From contig NW_023998415.1 of assembly GCF_014805625.2 (NCBI RefSeq), forward strand, positions 12,294,157 to 12,358,156: 64,000 bases of DNA. The letters run 5' to 3'. Positions 13,001 to 26,500 of the stretch are shown in pieces (position 1 is the first letter of the stretch; every line of letters starts with the position of its first letter). The position numbers were made by a program, and so were the translations under genes. The DNA is from Glossina fuscipes. Its lineage: Eukaryota; Arthropoda; Insecta; Diptera; Glossinidae. Below the pieces are notes generated by a model. That model worked only from the letters and a program-made list of their open reading frames with translations. It was not told the origin of the DNA and did no database searches.

Positions 13001-14502
13001 TTATAGCCAATGATGGTTATTGGGTTTCTAAACCGAAGACGTTACAACCTATTCAAGGCACCCACCGAATTAACCGAAGTAGTAGCAGTCTCTGTGTCAC
13101 TCTCAAGAATAGTCTTAGTACTCACTTCCCGTGTATGGCAATCTGCGGAGTTGTGGACCAGCAGTCTCTGCCACTCAGAGTTTTTTCATAGGCATAGTTT
13201 AGTTTTGTTGTAAACCACAAAAATAGCAAATATCGAAAGTCGCTTACATTTTGCTAGGAGTAGGTGTGAGCAGAGAGATAACTCATGAGTAGAGGAGCGA
13301 ACTCTATTTGTTATCTCAGGGAATGTTGATGCTTCTATTAACGTAACAGAGATGGCGCTCTTAATTGGCAACGATCGGATTGCTTGTTTTTCACATTCAC
13401 ATTTTTTCTATGGGCAAAGACTGAAGACTACAAATGTTAAAGATTTTCTGATACAATGTCCAAATGATGTATCAATTATTTGCAGAGTAAAAGCAATTGA
13501 AAAAAATCCACATTTCTAGAAAACGGCTGATAATTGCGGGGCCCTTGTTTTTTCAATAAGTACCATCGAGTTAGAATTTGATGCTGAGTAGAAGTATATA
13601 TCCTTTGTGGGCCGTTGAATGCGTCTTTCGGATGTTGCAAACGTTCCAACAAAATGAATATACCTTTCACCTTTCTTTGCCCAATCTGCCAATGTGCCAA
13701 AACGTGTCCAATTATTTTTTATTGTACCGGGTCTTACGGCGTCGCTCGAACAATTGTGACAAAACTATTTTGGTTCATTATAATAATGTATGAATAACTC
13801 TGCGGAAGCATGTCAACTTCCTTTAGAAAACTCCCAACGAGATAATAGCACAAGGAATTGGCAGTGATCGATGATAATTCACCAGATTAAACGTAAGAAA
13901 ACTAGTTCCCATAACAAATATCAGTGCAATCTTCACAAAGTATATATAACTCTATAGCAACCTCTGGTTGTTCAAAATCCATTGGTACATAAACTCTACA
14001 ATTCCACGTTCTATTGTGCACTCTTATGAAAATAATGTTATTAACGATAGTAAGAACAATGGTGACAATGAAGCAACTGTATCTCTAATGTCGCTACAAA
14101 TTGAAAATTTTTTGCATATCTAATATAAAACGGATGATGGCGGATTGACAATGAGTTCAATTGCAAAGTCATCGATCTATTCAAGAAGTTAGCGCGTTAT
14201 TTGTGTGACGAAAATGTTCAATCTCTAATCTAACAAATTGAACAGGAAAGAGTAAAAGGAGTCATATTAGAAAGCCTCCATTATATTGCTTACTCCAATT
14301 GGCGACTTCGGAGTCGCAATTCCGCCAACATAGATTTAGTAAAGACACACTGCCAATGTTTTAGATAAATTTGAAAGAGCAGATAATAAAAAGATTTATG
14401 ACTTTAATTGCTTCAACCATGTTGCCCCGTTAGAGTTGAAGAGATATGATCGGTGTCACGATTTTAGACAAAGACCAGCGTATTGTCCGTACAATCCAAG
14501 TT
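10081..14502. other. Intergenic, no gene seen
   Basis: I find no supported gene. A short local duplication around 'tctcattt(a/c)gttggctttg' occurs near 10374 and 10553. The stretches 11940-12560 and 13480-13800 are less AT-biased than their surroundings and contain short open frames on both strands, one reading QHPKDAFNGPQRIYTSTQHQ in reverse near 13600. They may be decayed mobile-element sequence, but I could not match them to a family. Confidence 0.45.
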
Positions 14503-14512
14503 AAATGTGTTA
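14503..14512. repeat. Target-site duplication of SINE copy 1 (left)
   Basis: aaatgtgtta, repeated directly at 14704-14713 on the other side of the element. Confidence 0.75.
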
Positions 14513-14703
14513 TTATTATTATTAATAATAATATTATTATTATAAAAGTTAGACAGAGAATAAATTCTAAGACTAAAGTCTTAAAGCACCAGCATCTAAG
14601 GCTTTCGGCTTTTATTAAAAACTCTACCGCACTTGAGATTTGAACCTGCGACCATTGAGTTGCTAGTCGAGACTCTCGCCTACTCGGCCATTCAGGCGGA
14701 TTC
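14513..14703 (-). mobile_element. tRNA-derived SINE, copy 1
   Basis: On the minus strand the element starts near 14703 with a class-II tRNA-like head: an A-box TGGCCGAGTAGGCGAGAG and, about 40 bases on, a B-box AGGTTCAAATCTC. These are the internal RNA polymerase III promoter boxes. A tRNA-unrelated body follows (AGCCGAAAGCCTTAGATGC, then TTAAGACTTTAGTCTTAGAA) and the element ends in a TAA/AAT-rich tail. It is flanked by the 10-base repeat aaatgtgtta at 14503-14512 and 14704-14713, a target-site duplication left by retrotransposition. Head, body and tail match copy 2 at 57992-58157, except for a short T/A-rich insertion after the head. Confidence 0.85.
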
Positions 14704-14713
14704 AAATGTGTTA
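14704..14713. repeat. Target-site duplication of SINE copy 1 (right)
   Basis: aaatgtgtta, direct repeat of 14503-14512. Confidence 0.75.
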
Positions 14714-17350
14714 AATGTGATTCGAATCACTGTGAAAGTGACGTTACCTCCATTCAAAATTTGTTTGTTAATTGTTTGTTGCAAAAATAGTTTGCTTTTA
14801 TATACCAGCGGTTACTTAAGGAGAAACTTGAAAACTCTGATAAGCATAATAATAATTTTTCCTTCAGCCAAAGAGTATTTCCATTGCTTAATAGACAACA
14901 CCCACGCCTTTTTCCTGAAGCAAAATTGCCTAAATCAGATGACACAATAACTATTGCAATTTTCATTCCTTTCGCTCCATTCGACTCGATCTTTTTTGCA
15001 GAGTCTTTCAAATAACATTCTCTAGCGGAACTTATACGGATTATCGATCGATAAGTTAATTCAATCGAATTTTCTAATATCTGGCAATGTGAACAGCGAA
15101 AGATCGGTCGTCTGATGACTTAGATAAGCTCGATATTCACATGAACGAGGTTCTACTCGATCTAGAGAACTGCAGTCATTCATTGAAAGATTAATTTTTA
15201 GTTGTTTTTTTTTTTTTTTTTTACTTATATATCTGATATTTTTTTATTTCGTCAATTGCACAAAAAAGAATACGTTTGTAATTCTCAATGCACTGCTTTA
15301 GTTAGCGGCGACAAAATGAAATATTTTTTAGATTTAAATTTGCACCAAAATACGCATTGGCCACACAGCCTCACAGCAACATAGTCAAGATGCCGTGTGA
15401 AAATAGCCCGGGTGCTGCCATTTTGCAATGTTTTTGAAAAATTATTTGTTTTTTTTCATATTTTAATATAACCTTAATAACTGCTTTATATGTCATTGTG
15501 CTATTACTTTTCCTTTCATCTCTTCTTTTAATCTCTCAAAAATATATTTTTCTTTCGTAAATATTCCATAGAGCTTGTTAAGGCATAAGGTCGAATATAT
15601 AACATAAATGCAAAGAGATACATACAAACTGTGATAACAATAATTCTACTCAAAGATTATGAACGCAATAAGAAGAGAAATATAATTTGATTGATCATAA
15701 AGTCAAAGGTTATTGGAAACTTGAATAGTCTGCAAGGTAATGGTCTAGACGGCCTAGTTGGTGATCACCTGAAGAATGTTATAGTCGATAGGTGAGAGCA
15801 AATTTTCTGCTCGCGTTCTGCATGTCAAGCAGAGACCGTCTGGAATGCGTGGCCATGGGATTGTTTAAAAAAAAAAAAAAGAAAAGAAAATCACATTAAA
15901 TCTGATCAAATAGGTTTTTTTTTTTTTTCAATTTTCTCCTGCAGTGAAGTAGGCAAAATATTTATATATATATATGTATGTGAAATATGTAATTATAATT
16001 GGATAGATAGATATGCAAATAAAGTGAATAAAGAAATTTGAAAAATTAATAGTAAATAGTTTAAGCTGTTGCGCTTCTTAAATACGAAATATTCTTGACA
16101 TGTACCCATAATTCAATTCGCGAAAGAATTTCTTTTTTTTTTTTTCTTTATAGAAAGAAGAATAGTTGTAAAGTGAAAATAAAACATTCACTACAAACAA
16201 ATGGGAATATAAATATTCCCTTCTGTACCTGTCGACTATTTGTTATTTCACATTTGCTTGTATATCGCATGGTCGACTATAGCATGTGTTTTGATTAAAC
16301 TATTTTGTTTTTTCAATGGAATTTAATTTAAGCCATTACAAATCAATCGGAATCCCTAGAAATGTTTAATACACCCGACTTGCCCTTTATCCGTTAGTTA
16401 GCGGTATAGTGCGGTTGAATGGTTTGTCAACGGTTGTTATCGTAATTTACTCGGTGTAACACGTAGGTTAGGCAAGGCATTTAATCTGTAAACGCATTTA
16501 AAAATTCAATGACCGCCATGACAAATCCAAGTCAAAAATATATGTATATGTACTTACTTAAAAACGTAATGAAGACGGAAAATCGTAATCTTAAGAAAAT
16601 GCCAGGCTTCACAAAAGAAATCAAGTGCACATTAGTACGATTAACTCAACGACAGCAACCCCTTAAATGCACGCAAAGACCTGTCACTTTAAGTACAATT
16701 AATATGTGAAAAAACAACAACAACAAAAAAAAAAAAAACAAAAACAAAAACAAAACCAATGAATATGTAAATGCAAATGTATAAATTGTAGTTTATTTTG
16801 AAAGTTTTCTATTAAAAAAAAAATAAATAAATAAAGATTCATTACCATCAATCTACCTGTAGTGCAGGCACTCACTCACTCACTCACGTTTTCTTAATGA
16901 ATTTTTCATTCGCAAGATATTCAACGTTTCGTTCTCAATCTTTTTTATGAAAGTCGATAAATTTTCCTGGACGAGAGCATATGTTTTAGATCGATACAAG
17001 AGAAAGAAAAAAAAAAAGAAGCGAACATTCGATTGTTGAGCGGTTTATTGAACTTCTAGATGATCCTAACAATTTGAAATGAACGCCGCCATAAAAACAA
17101 CGGTAATTGAAATACAAGCTCAACGCACATTTTTGTGAGCAACGTATAAATTTTGCGTTAACTGTTGATAATATTGACAAAAAGGACATTAGAACAATAA
17201 AAAGTTTTTTGGACAACAATTCTCGGGGTCATCGTCATTTCGTTGCAAACAAAACAAAAGGAAGAGAAAATAAATTTAAAGTTACTGCTACAGTTCAATG
17301 AACTGAAGAAATTCATGTCACTTCAAAGATATTACTAATCTTTACACATT

Positions 17351-17351
<1 letters not shown>
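14714..17351. other. Intergenic, no gene seen
   Basis: AT-rich with A/T tracts (for example 15206-15222, 15866-15879, 16133-16145, 16727-16738) and a (CACT)n stretch near 16870. I recognise no coding exon or RNA gene. Confidence 0.5.
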
Positions 17352-17397
<46 letters not shown>

Positions 17398-17512
17398 NNN
17401 NNNNNNNNNNNNNNNNNNNNNNNNNNNNNNNNNNNNNNNNNNNNNNNNNNNNNNNNNNNNNNNNNNNNNNNNNNNNNNNNNNNNNNNNNNNNNNNNNTTT
17501 TTTTTTTTTTTT
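17352..17512. other. Assembly gap of 100 N between poly(A) and poly(T)
   Basis: 46 A (17352-17397), exactly 100 N (17398-17497), then 15 T (17498-17512). The round number marks a gap of unknown size. Because A meets T across it, the missing sequence may contain an inverted repeat or two different homopolymers. Confidence 0.95.
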
Positions 17513-18027
17513 GTGTACCAATAAATATAACAAACCCTTAACAAAATAATAAGCGCAGTAACTATAGCATTAACAACAACCACAACGACGCACATAATAG
17601 CAACAAAAATAAAAGCAAAAATAAAAACAAAAACAACAACAACAACAACAACAACAACAATAAAAAAAAAACACCTTATAAAGAATAAGTCGTCCTGCAG
17701 ATCCGGCGACATGTGCTGATCTTTTACTGCAACTTGAAATCAAAAAAAGTGCTACTCAAGTTAAATGCAGTCTGACTGACTGTTGTACAATCCACATCAT
17801 TAACATGCATTTTTTTGTTATTATTGCTGCTATCGGTGCTTGTGGCTTGGCTCGTGTCATCTGTTGCCGCTTAAAATATTGCCAAGAAATTAATTTCGTA
17901 CCACATATATACATAAACTTATCCATTCATGCACATATTCGCTTACACAATTGCATATAAGCGCGTACAGAAACGAAGCTTAGCAAACCAGTCTGATACT
18001 GACACCAATACTGCGATATACGCCGAG

Positions 18028-18071
<44 letters not shown>

Positions 18072-19585
18072 CTGACTCTCAAAAAAAGGATTCTAAACAA
18101 CGAAAGGACTATTGGCATATATTAAATAAGAGAAAAACGAACAAAAACCGAAGATAAACTGTATTTTTAATACGAAAGTTTTTTCATTCGATTCACTCAT
18201 CCCTTGTACAATATAAACACCTGTCGTATATTATTGAGAAAAAAAAAAAAACCTGGTCCGACGATGGTTGCAAGCTTTTTTATTGCTTGCGCAAAAACAA
18301 AAAAAAAAAAAAATAAATATTTTTAAACAGATTTTTTTTTAAAGCGTTTCCAATTTTCTTTAGTTTTTTTTTTTTTTTTTTTAATTAAAAAATAATAAAA
18401 TTTTCTTTTACTACCATTTTATTATGTTTACTAAGACATCGCGCACTCTTTGAACAAAAAGAAAGGTACGCTTATCATGAGGCCTATCATAATAATGAAC
18501 AGCTTGCTGTTGTTTTTGTTTGGAAAGTTTACCACGTTTTCGATATGATGTTCAAATGAATATAACTGCAACGTCTTAAACTTGCAAAAGCAATTTGAGA
18601 TTTTTTTGGCGATCGAATTACATCCGCTTTTGAAACTTGACCAATAGAATTAATTAGGAAACATGTAGGTCAAGTAAAAAAAGAATTTGATTAATTTGGA
18701 ATCTTTGCACCAAAATGTTTCTCTCTCTGGCTCTCTGATCCATACGTGTGAATAAAGCTGTAAGTCTTACAATTCAAAGCTAATTATATTATAACAACAT
18801 AATCACATTTGTAATAATTATCTTTCATAATAAAGGACATAACTTGGTTTAAGGATTTAGTCCGCTGTTGTAAGATTTTTGACTGAGTCAATAAAAGCAA
18901 GAGAGAATTTCTTATTGATTTACGAAACTTGGCAAGGGCGTATCAGAGAGTCGATCGTGATCATGTTCACATTATTTTTTCAATATTTAGGTTAGGAACA
19001 GGAACAATAGATTTATTTTATCGCCCTCGTCACCTTATATTTATAAATCATTCATTCGGTTTATCGATCTGGTAACTATTAGCACTGGAATCAATTTTTA
19101 CTTATCGTTAAATTTGTCGCCGTTCCAGTAGACGTTAAGTTGTACATTCGAACACCCTCCTTCCTGTCTTTTCCTATAAGTCTATAGGACTACCAAGAGG
19201 CATGCACACAGGCGAATAGGTTCCCGAAAGGTTTGATGTGACCACTTGCCTTGTATAGCTTTATCTCACAGCGTCCGATGTGTTAATTCGATAAGCGCTC
19301 ACTGATGCTCACCAAGGAGCAGGACAGTCTCCATTAAATGGGGCTTTACTACTCCTCCAATCTAACAACTCTTTGTATACTTCGAGGTACACACAAGCAC
19401 CGCGATACTCGCCGAAGAGTCGTACCTAGCAGTCAGACCAGAAAGCACTCATCGCCGTAGTTTGATACGAAGTACATCATCATACCAGGAGCAATTCTAC
19501 TTTTGGGCAACTTGATCCCTATGGACACTCACAATTTCATGACTTATCGTCCTGTGGACTTGCGCCACGCTATTCAGCTTTGGAT
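17513..19585. other. Intergenic, low-complexity, no gene seen
   Basis: (CAA)n/(AAC)n-rich sequence at 17560-17670, a TA run at 18034-18069, and A/T runs at 18240-18420. From about 19130 the sequence becomes less AT-biased and looks like decayed mobile-element DNA leading into the remnant annotated next. Confidence 0.5.
18034..18069. repeat. (TA)n microsatellite
   Basis: TA dinucleotide run of about 36 bases. Confidence 0.9.
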
Positions 19586-19742
19586 GTTATGCTAATGGGC
19601 CATTCGCACATCCCGGTAGGCCAACCAATATACTATCCTTTCTCGATCAAGTAGTGCTACCGTATAGCACGTGCATCACATAGCACATACCCAACTGTGC
19701 CATAGCCCTGTAACACTCCTTAGTACCCTCTGAATTAGAGTA
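19585..19742 (-). pseudogene. Possible non-LTR retrotransposon ORF2 remnant
   Basis: On the minus strand one frame reads LIQRVLRSVTGLWHSWVCAM, a stop, then CTCYTVALLDRERIVYWLAY. This loosely fits the conserved tail of insect LINE ORF2 proteins, where '...R..L..VT.AYRTVS' is followed by '..G..PI.LL..ER..VY'. The middle is degraded and no catalytic reverse-transcriptase motif (YxDD) was found. The surrounding less AT-biased tract (about 19130-19790) may belong to the same element. This is a weak, pattern-level assignment. Confidence 0.3.
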
Positions 19743-21640
19743 AGTTTCATGGCCTCTATGACCGAGGAGGACCGAATAGGAAAAGAAAATGTCCTCTTTT
19801 CTCATTAAAGGGAAACGTGTTTCGATTTTTCGACTTTCCTTAGGCTTCCAAGAGAAAAACCCCTTGTTAGGTTATACATGGTAAACCTTAAATCTTATCT
19901 TGTCGAGCATCTGAGAAGGTTCAAGAAATAGGAGCTTTAAAGCAAACTGCTACCGTTTACAGGGAGCACCACACAAAAATGTGTAGTTTCAACATGCCTC
20001 TGAACTTCCGAAATTCACATAGTTTCGCTCCTCTTGAAAAGGTGAACAGAAAAATAGGTATATCTTGCCTTCAACTTCTTACTCTAAGAACTCGTTCACT
20101 TGGGATTCCCGGAAATAATTTCGAACAGTGTCGGCACATGTAAAAACGTTATGTGGGCTTTGTAGAAGGTATGTTTACATTGCCTCCTGTGGCATAGAAC
20201 GCATTTATTTATCTCCTTTGCATTTTTTGTTTTGTACTAAAATTTCTACATTAATGCAAAAAACATGTAAAGGAAATCAGAAAATTATGCACAATTATTA
20301 AAATCCGGTGAACAAAGGAACGACATCTTCCTTTGTTTTTTTTTTTTTTTTTTCATCAAAATGAAAAAAAATGTTGCTTTTAGTATTTTTCTGGCAAAAT
20401 TTATATTCCATCACAACTTCCATTATAACTTCTAGGATTTCTGGGCAAAAAATTGAACCATTGGATTTTTAAAGACTTTATTCGAGCTCACTTCTACATA
20501 GTTGGGAGAATTTTGCAGGTTCATGCTAAACGTAAATGCAAAGCAAATTTCCAGGTAAGACTTGTCAATTATTGCTGACTCATAATACATGGCATGCTTT
20601 ACTTACCTTAGTTGTGACATTAGAGGAATGAAATTAATCGTGTGCTCATGTTAGACCAACTCACGGCTCACGATTCCTTTTCAATCTCGTCACATATTAG
20701 ATAATGGGACCGCGCTTTGCTCTTGCTATTTTTGAAACTCCATTCATTTTGGAGCACGTTCCCTTTTCGTCATATATTGTTCCAAAAATGGGCCGACTTC
20801 CTTTTTTTCTGCAGCAACGATTTGCGTATGGAAATTCGACCCATTAAATTTTGTCATTGCTAATTAGTATGTCGCTGCAAATAAAACCTCGAAAGTCTTT
20901 TATTATCCAGTGTTACGGCAAAGGTTTAAACTGATGTATGATTAATGTTGAGTTATATAGTAACGTCGCCAGATGAAATGTGAGGGTTTTCCCCGAATCC
21001 TCTGTTGAATCGAGTTTATCGAGTTGGCCAACGCTTGATCGAGCAACGCGTCTTTAGCAGCAAAATTTTCAGTATGGATTGGCGTGATACTGATTTCGAT
21101 AAAACATCTTATATACATATTGTAAGTAGCGAATTTTCTGATAAATCGGCGAAGCGCCGGAGTTTTTGTCAATGGTTTTTCGCCAAGTCAACAAAGTCCA
21201 TAATATTTCTTTCGGCTAATCTACGAATTATTATTACTTTTACTAAGTAACGCTTGCGGAATAGTACGACTTGATAGGGGTTATGGTTGCCCCTACCTAG
21301 GTACGCGATTCCAAAGAGATCTATTGGAAAAAACCTCACGACATTTTCTACAAATATATATGAATAAACTCGATTATGTAAATATGGCGTTTAGTTTGCA
21401 TGATAGCCTATGAAACACACTACGCCCACTAATACGAAAAGTATGATTTGAAGTAACGTAATGGATCTTTGCTCCATCTTACAATATAAAAAATGCACAC
21501 AAAATTGGAATTTGCAGAAATTTGTGCGGTAAAGTGCGGCAACCGCCCAAAAAAGGAACACTTTCACCGCTAACAGTTTAGGCTTAGCTTAAATATTAAA
21601 TATTACACGAGAGAGTAATGCGTTTGCATTGTTGAACAAT
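19743..21640. other. Intergenic, no gene seen
   Basis: Mixed-composition intergenic DNA with a T run at 20335-20353. Short open frames at 20942-21250 on both strands have no recognisable domain. Confidence 0.45.
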
Positions 21641-21649
21641 ATATCAAAA

Positions 21650-21857
21650 ATAATGAAAGTTTGACGGCCATAGTTCGTACATTTAGTTTAAAATATGGTC
21701 AGAATATAGATTTAATTTCGTCAACTGCGAAGAGAATGATTGACACCCGTGCACGTCAATTCAGCCAAATTTATGCAGAAATAATATGCATTTGCCAGCA
21801 AAATCGTGGAGATCCCTATGCCCTATGCGACATTTTACACGTAACCTTATCCCATTA
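21650..21857 (+). pseudogene. Possible Tc1/mariner-superfamily N-terminal remnant
   Basis: The frame reads SLTAIVRTFSLKYGQNIDLI after allowing one early disruption, then SSTAKRMIDTRARQF. This fits the helix-turn-helix segment in front of many insect Tc1/mariner-type transposases ('S..AT.R.FR..YGRN......T..R.V..F'). It ends at TAA (21856-21858) without a catalytic domain. I see no terminal repeats. Probably a small decayed fragment. Confidence 0.4.
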
Positions 21858-21858
21858 A

Positions 21859-23473
21859 AAGACAAATTACAATAAAAAAATAAAAAAAAAATCGCTATAC
21901 TCATTGAAAACTTGCATAAGTCATGGGCGGGCCTTTATGTAGAAACTGGTGATAGGCAAAGAAATCGGATCAATCCGAATTCTTACTAAGCCAGTCATAT
22001 ATGCTGCAAAAGAAGATGAAATCTTATGTATAATAAGATATTAACTGAAGTTTGTATTGGATCAGATCGTTTAATTCCTAGTTTGTGACGAAGTGGGGAA
22101 CGCATTTGATGAAGCATTGTCAACAGATGTCATTTTTGTCAGTTGTTTTTTGTGCTAATCCACTGAAGTAAATATTCGGAAATTACTTTGGATGTATGCA
22201 TGTACATATTTATATAACTATGATAGATGCATTTTTTCGCATGCGATACGTATTTGGAAGAATCGCCATATCAGAGAAAAGTTGATTGAAAACAAATTTC
22301 ATTGAACTATGATTAAATTTTATTTTTCTGTCTCATCGCCCTTGAAAAGTGTGAAAAGATGCATTAATTTTTTTTTTTTCACGTTTACTGTTACGTCTCC
22401 ATCTCTATCTCAATCCATTGTAAGCACAATAACGAATTTCTTCTTAAGTATTGCTGAGTGGGTATTACTGGTCTTTCATAATTTCGTCTAGATAGATCCG
22501 GTGTATTTGTGCCGTTTTCGTGTATGGTTTCTACTATTGCCGCTAGCTTTACCAAACATGGAGATAATGCATTCCGATTACCGATCTTAAGTACAAAACC
22601 AATGAAATAAAGCTTGTTTTAGAACATCAGTCTTTCGAAACTAATCACCAACATCATTAAGAATCACTTACTGAATCGATCTAAGCTGTTCGTGTATTCG
22701 TCTTGAATTGTTTTTTTCGAGTCACAAGTCACAATTTCTCTTCTTCTACTTTGATTAAATTTTAGGGCGAACGATGAACGCCATTGAAAATGGTTTAAAT
22801 CACTTTTTCGACCTCTCCCCATATATATACCTATTGTGGAAGATCATTAAAATTAATGACTGTAGCAAATAGGATGTAATGTGTTTTTACTTGTATTTAT
22901 TCTTCATTTTCGGGGCATAGTTGGTTTTAAATAAATTACTTTCTCACCTAATGCCTGGTGGCACATATAACTTTGTTAAGAGAATTCCCTTAAGTTAATT
23001 GAGACGATACTTATTAACAAGGACTTGCCTTTTGAACTTTTTTCATTCAAATACGCTTTGATAACATGATAAATCAAATCAATCGTCTTTCGCTAGATTA
23101 AATGATTTTTTCCTTGGAATTTTGGACACTGCATCCCACTGATGCCTTGGCCGAATGCTGTTGTCGGTGTTGTCGTTAAAAAAAGCCTTTGAAAAATAAT
23201 GACCTCGTCAAATATTATTGTTCTATGACCTTTCCTTTCATCTTAAGGAAATTGTCAAGCGTGTACTTTCTGTTAGACCATCACAGTGGTGTTAACCCTT
23301 AATGTTTCCTTTCTTATGCTAGTTCGCAAAATATTTTTTTTAATCATTTAGAAAAGCAGTTTGCATGCGTAAGGGTATATGGCGCAAGCTGCTGTAATTT
23401 TCATTACAAAAGTCGGTATGAATAGCATGTGTTTTATTAAACGCCGGCGTAGTGCTTTCAGTGATATGTCTTG

Positions 23474-23506
<33 letters not shown>

Positions 23507-26500
23507 ATAAAACCGGCTGTAGTCGTTTTTTTTTTTTGTTTTTGAGCCACACTTTAAGGCTGATGTTGTGTTGGCTCAAAGTACATGAATACCTGCGCAA
23601 CATATACACATACATTTCTCGGGCAGTTTGGATAGAGAGTTTTGCGCCATCGTCATCATCATTGTGATGGTTTTCAATATGTTTGTCACTATGCAGTAGC
23701 TTGCTGATGATGGTTTGTTCAGACGAGTTTACAGGATTCATTTAGGCCACAAAAGGTTCCGTTTTATGTGTGAGTGTAAGCATGTGCGCGCGCATGGACT
23801 CTAACAGCAGGTGCAGTTACTCGCGTCAATAAGAAATCTCGTCTCCTGTATATATGCGTGCGTTCAATCGAAAAGGCTCGACTCAAAATGCAAAGAAAAT
23901 AAAATATACATATATACATGGAAGGACATCATAAAATCGGTGTTTGTAGAGCGGCTGGTTGAGCTGATCATTATTACAGCACCCAATTACAGGTGGCTTT
24001 AGATCACTGCACATTTTTTTACCTTCTTGATAAAACTTTTACAGAAAAAAGACCAACAAAAAAAAAAAAGGAGCAAGAATTACAATAACAAAAACAATAA
24101 CAAGAATAGCATTAAAGCAATCACATAATACATACACATACGTATATAATCGAGCGGCACTTGTTGTAATATGTATTGATGTATCAGTCACTTCACCTGC
24201 TTTGAGACCGTTTTTCTGTTCGGATTTTGGCTCTTGCTCGTTTTTACCTACATTCCTACATATATATATATATATATATATATACTTACACGATTTTATA
24301 TGTATGTATATTGATTGCTTAACTTTTAATATTGTTTGTGCGTTTGCGTTGTAAAGGTGCGCGCCTGCATTTAACTAACCAAGCAGCTCCTGACCTAAGA
24401 CATCTTTTTTTCAATAGCCGTGTTATTGTCGTTTTTGTGTGGTGTTATTGCTGATGTTGTTTCGAAAAGAAGAACAAAAAAAAAAAAAAGAAACAAAAAA
24501 ACAAAAAAAATGCATATATTTGCTGATAAACTGGTCCACATCATTCAAGGGTTGTTATTGTTCTTTTTTTTTTTTTTTAAAGCGCGCGTTTATTCTTTCT
24601 CTCCTTAACAATTTGTCCTGTTTTTCTTTTTCCTTTAATTTCTCGGAAACTACTCCGATTAAATTTTAATTTTATTGATAGCCGCAATTACGCAAAACCA
24701 ACTCAATATCAATACAATATTGACAAAAAAAAAAAAAAAAAAATTGAGATGGTGAGGCATATAGCAAATGGAATTTGTAACACGTGAAGAATATCTGATC
24801 TAATGGCATAATTAATATGCCGTGCATGCGAAGGTTCATTAACCCTTTATTTCATTTCTAAGTTGAATTTTCTAATTTTCCTCTACTACTTACTATAAAC
24901 AAACGCATATAGGGGTTTCGGTTGTTCACTAGAGCAAATTAAAGAAAATCGCGTATGTGGTTTAGCAATTATGTGGGTTTCAATGTTTTTCGTTTACATA
25001 CTCAAACTCTATAGGGCATAGGAGTTTGACTAACTTTCAAACAGTTGGCTGGTTCGCTTCTCTCTTCTTCCTAGCTTCTCTTCTCTTTGATAACTAAATT
25101 GAACTGAAACTGTGATTACTGTTGCGATTTTTTATTTATTTTTTTTTTTTTTCTTTTCCATTTTAATGTCAGTGTTCTATTGTTTTTCTTTGTTTTTTGT
25201 GTTTGTTTTTTTTTTTTTTGGTTTTTTAAGTAAATCAATTATGAAAGTAAACGTTTGCTTGCTTGCTTTCATCATCAACAGGTTTGTGCAACTAATTCAG
25301 TTTAAGCAACTTTTGATATCGTTCAGTCATTGTGACAATAGCATGCACATTGCTTCACGTGTTGTTTTGACAATTTTGATACGCTAATAAACGCTTACCG
25401 ACATCTTTGTCGGTAAACGAGACAATCGGGAGGAAGCGTAAGATTGCTGAGTTCGCAGCGGAGCATGTCAATTATGCTAAGATTCGTAACGCCGAAAAAA
25501 GTCCTTGAATTACATAAGAAAATGCGATTCAACAATACTATGCCACACCAAAAATAAACGTTCTCGTTTATTATTTTCTGGATTTTTGTTTTTTATTTTA
25601 CTGTCATGTTTTTCCTTACACCGACTGACTGACTCTCTGATCGATATTTCTGTTTTCTGTCAATTTCGTTCAATTTGTTGCATACCGTACGCACTTCACA
25701 TGCCCGCCGAAAAATGAATCCGTTCGCACTTTTACAAACCAACAAACAGTTCGCTACAATTTTGCCGTTTAAACTATGCCGCTTTAAAATTGCTTTTCTT
25801 CTTCTTCTTCGTTTTCTTTTCTTTTTCCTTTTTTTTTTTTTTTTTTTCTTGCTTTTAAGAGAGCTTAATACGATTTTGAAAAATAATGCCAATTTTTAAC
25901 AATTAATTATTTTCTCAAGTTTAAAAAGATTTTACATGTGTGTGATTTTTTTTAAACAGAGAGCAAAGTAAACACTTTAAGATTTTGGTCTCTCGTCACA
26001 AAGTGCGTTTGGAAATTGTGCGCATAATGCGTGTAAGTGTGTGACATGCATCGTATCTTAGTAGTATTTTTTCCTTAATATTTCTTTTCTTTTTTCTCTC
26101 TCTCTTTTTTAGTTTTTCGACAGGCAGCTGAAATTTCGGTAATTGTCATTGATGGCTGTGTTTTATTTACTTTCGTAGTTTTTCAATACAATTTTATTGA
26201 TTATTGAATTACAGAGGTACGGGCATACAACTATATATGTGTGTACGCGTTTATGTACAGGCATTTATAGGCATTAAAGCCATGATTAGTAAGTCTTTTG
26301 GAGAGTGTCGTGCATGCTCTAAATACTATTTATTGGGCCCAGACATTGTAAGGCGGCATTTACAAAAGCTAATTATTGAAATTCCCGAAAACGCGTTCAT
26401 CAAAGTATTGCCGAACTTTAAAGTAGATTTCTCAATATGCCGCGTTTTGCTTAAAAACTTGGAGATCTCAACAGTAGGAGAACTTGGTTAAAGAATTTAC

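Noticed and set aside
14600..14703. tRNA gene suggested by A- and B-boxes (also at 57992-58070 and 50395-50440)
   Set aside because: The anticodon stem does not pair and no acceptor stem closes. Conserved non-tRNA bodies, AT-rich tails and target-site duplications identify SINEs.
17342..17712. Open frames crossing the N gap
   Set aside because: They consist of homopolymer, N and (CAA)n sequence.
26204..26491. Possible single zinc-finger protein on the plus strand
   Set aside because: Cys/His spacing does not fit C2H2 and nothing nearby supports an exon.
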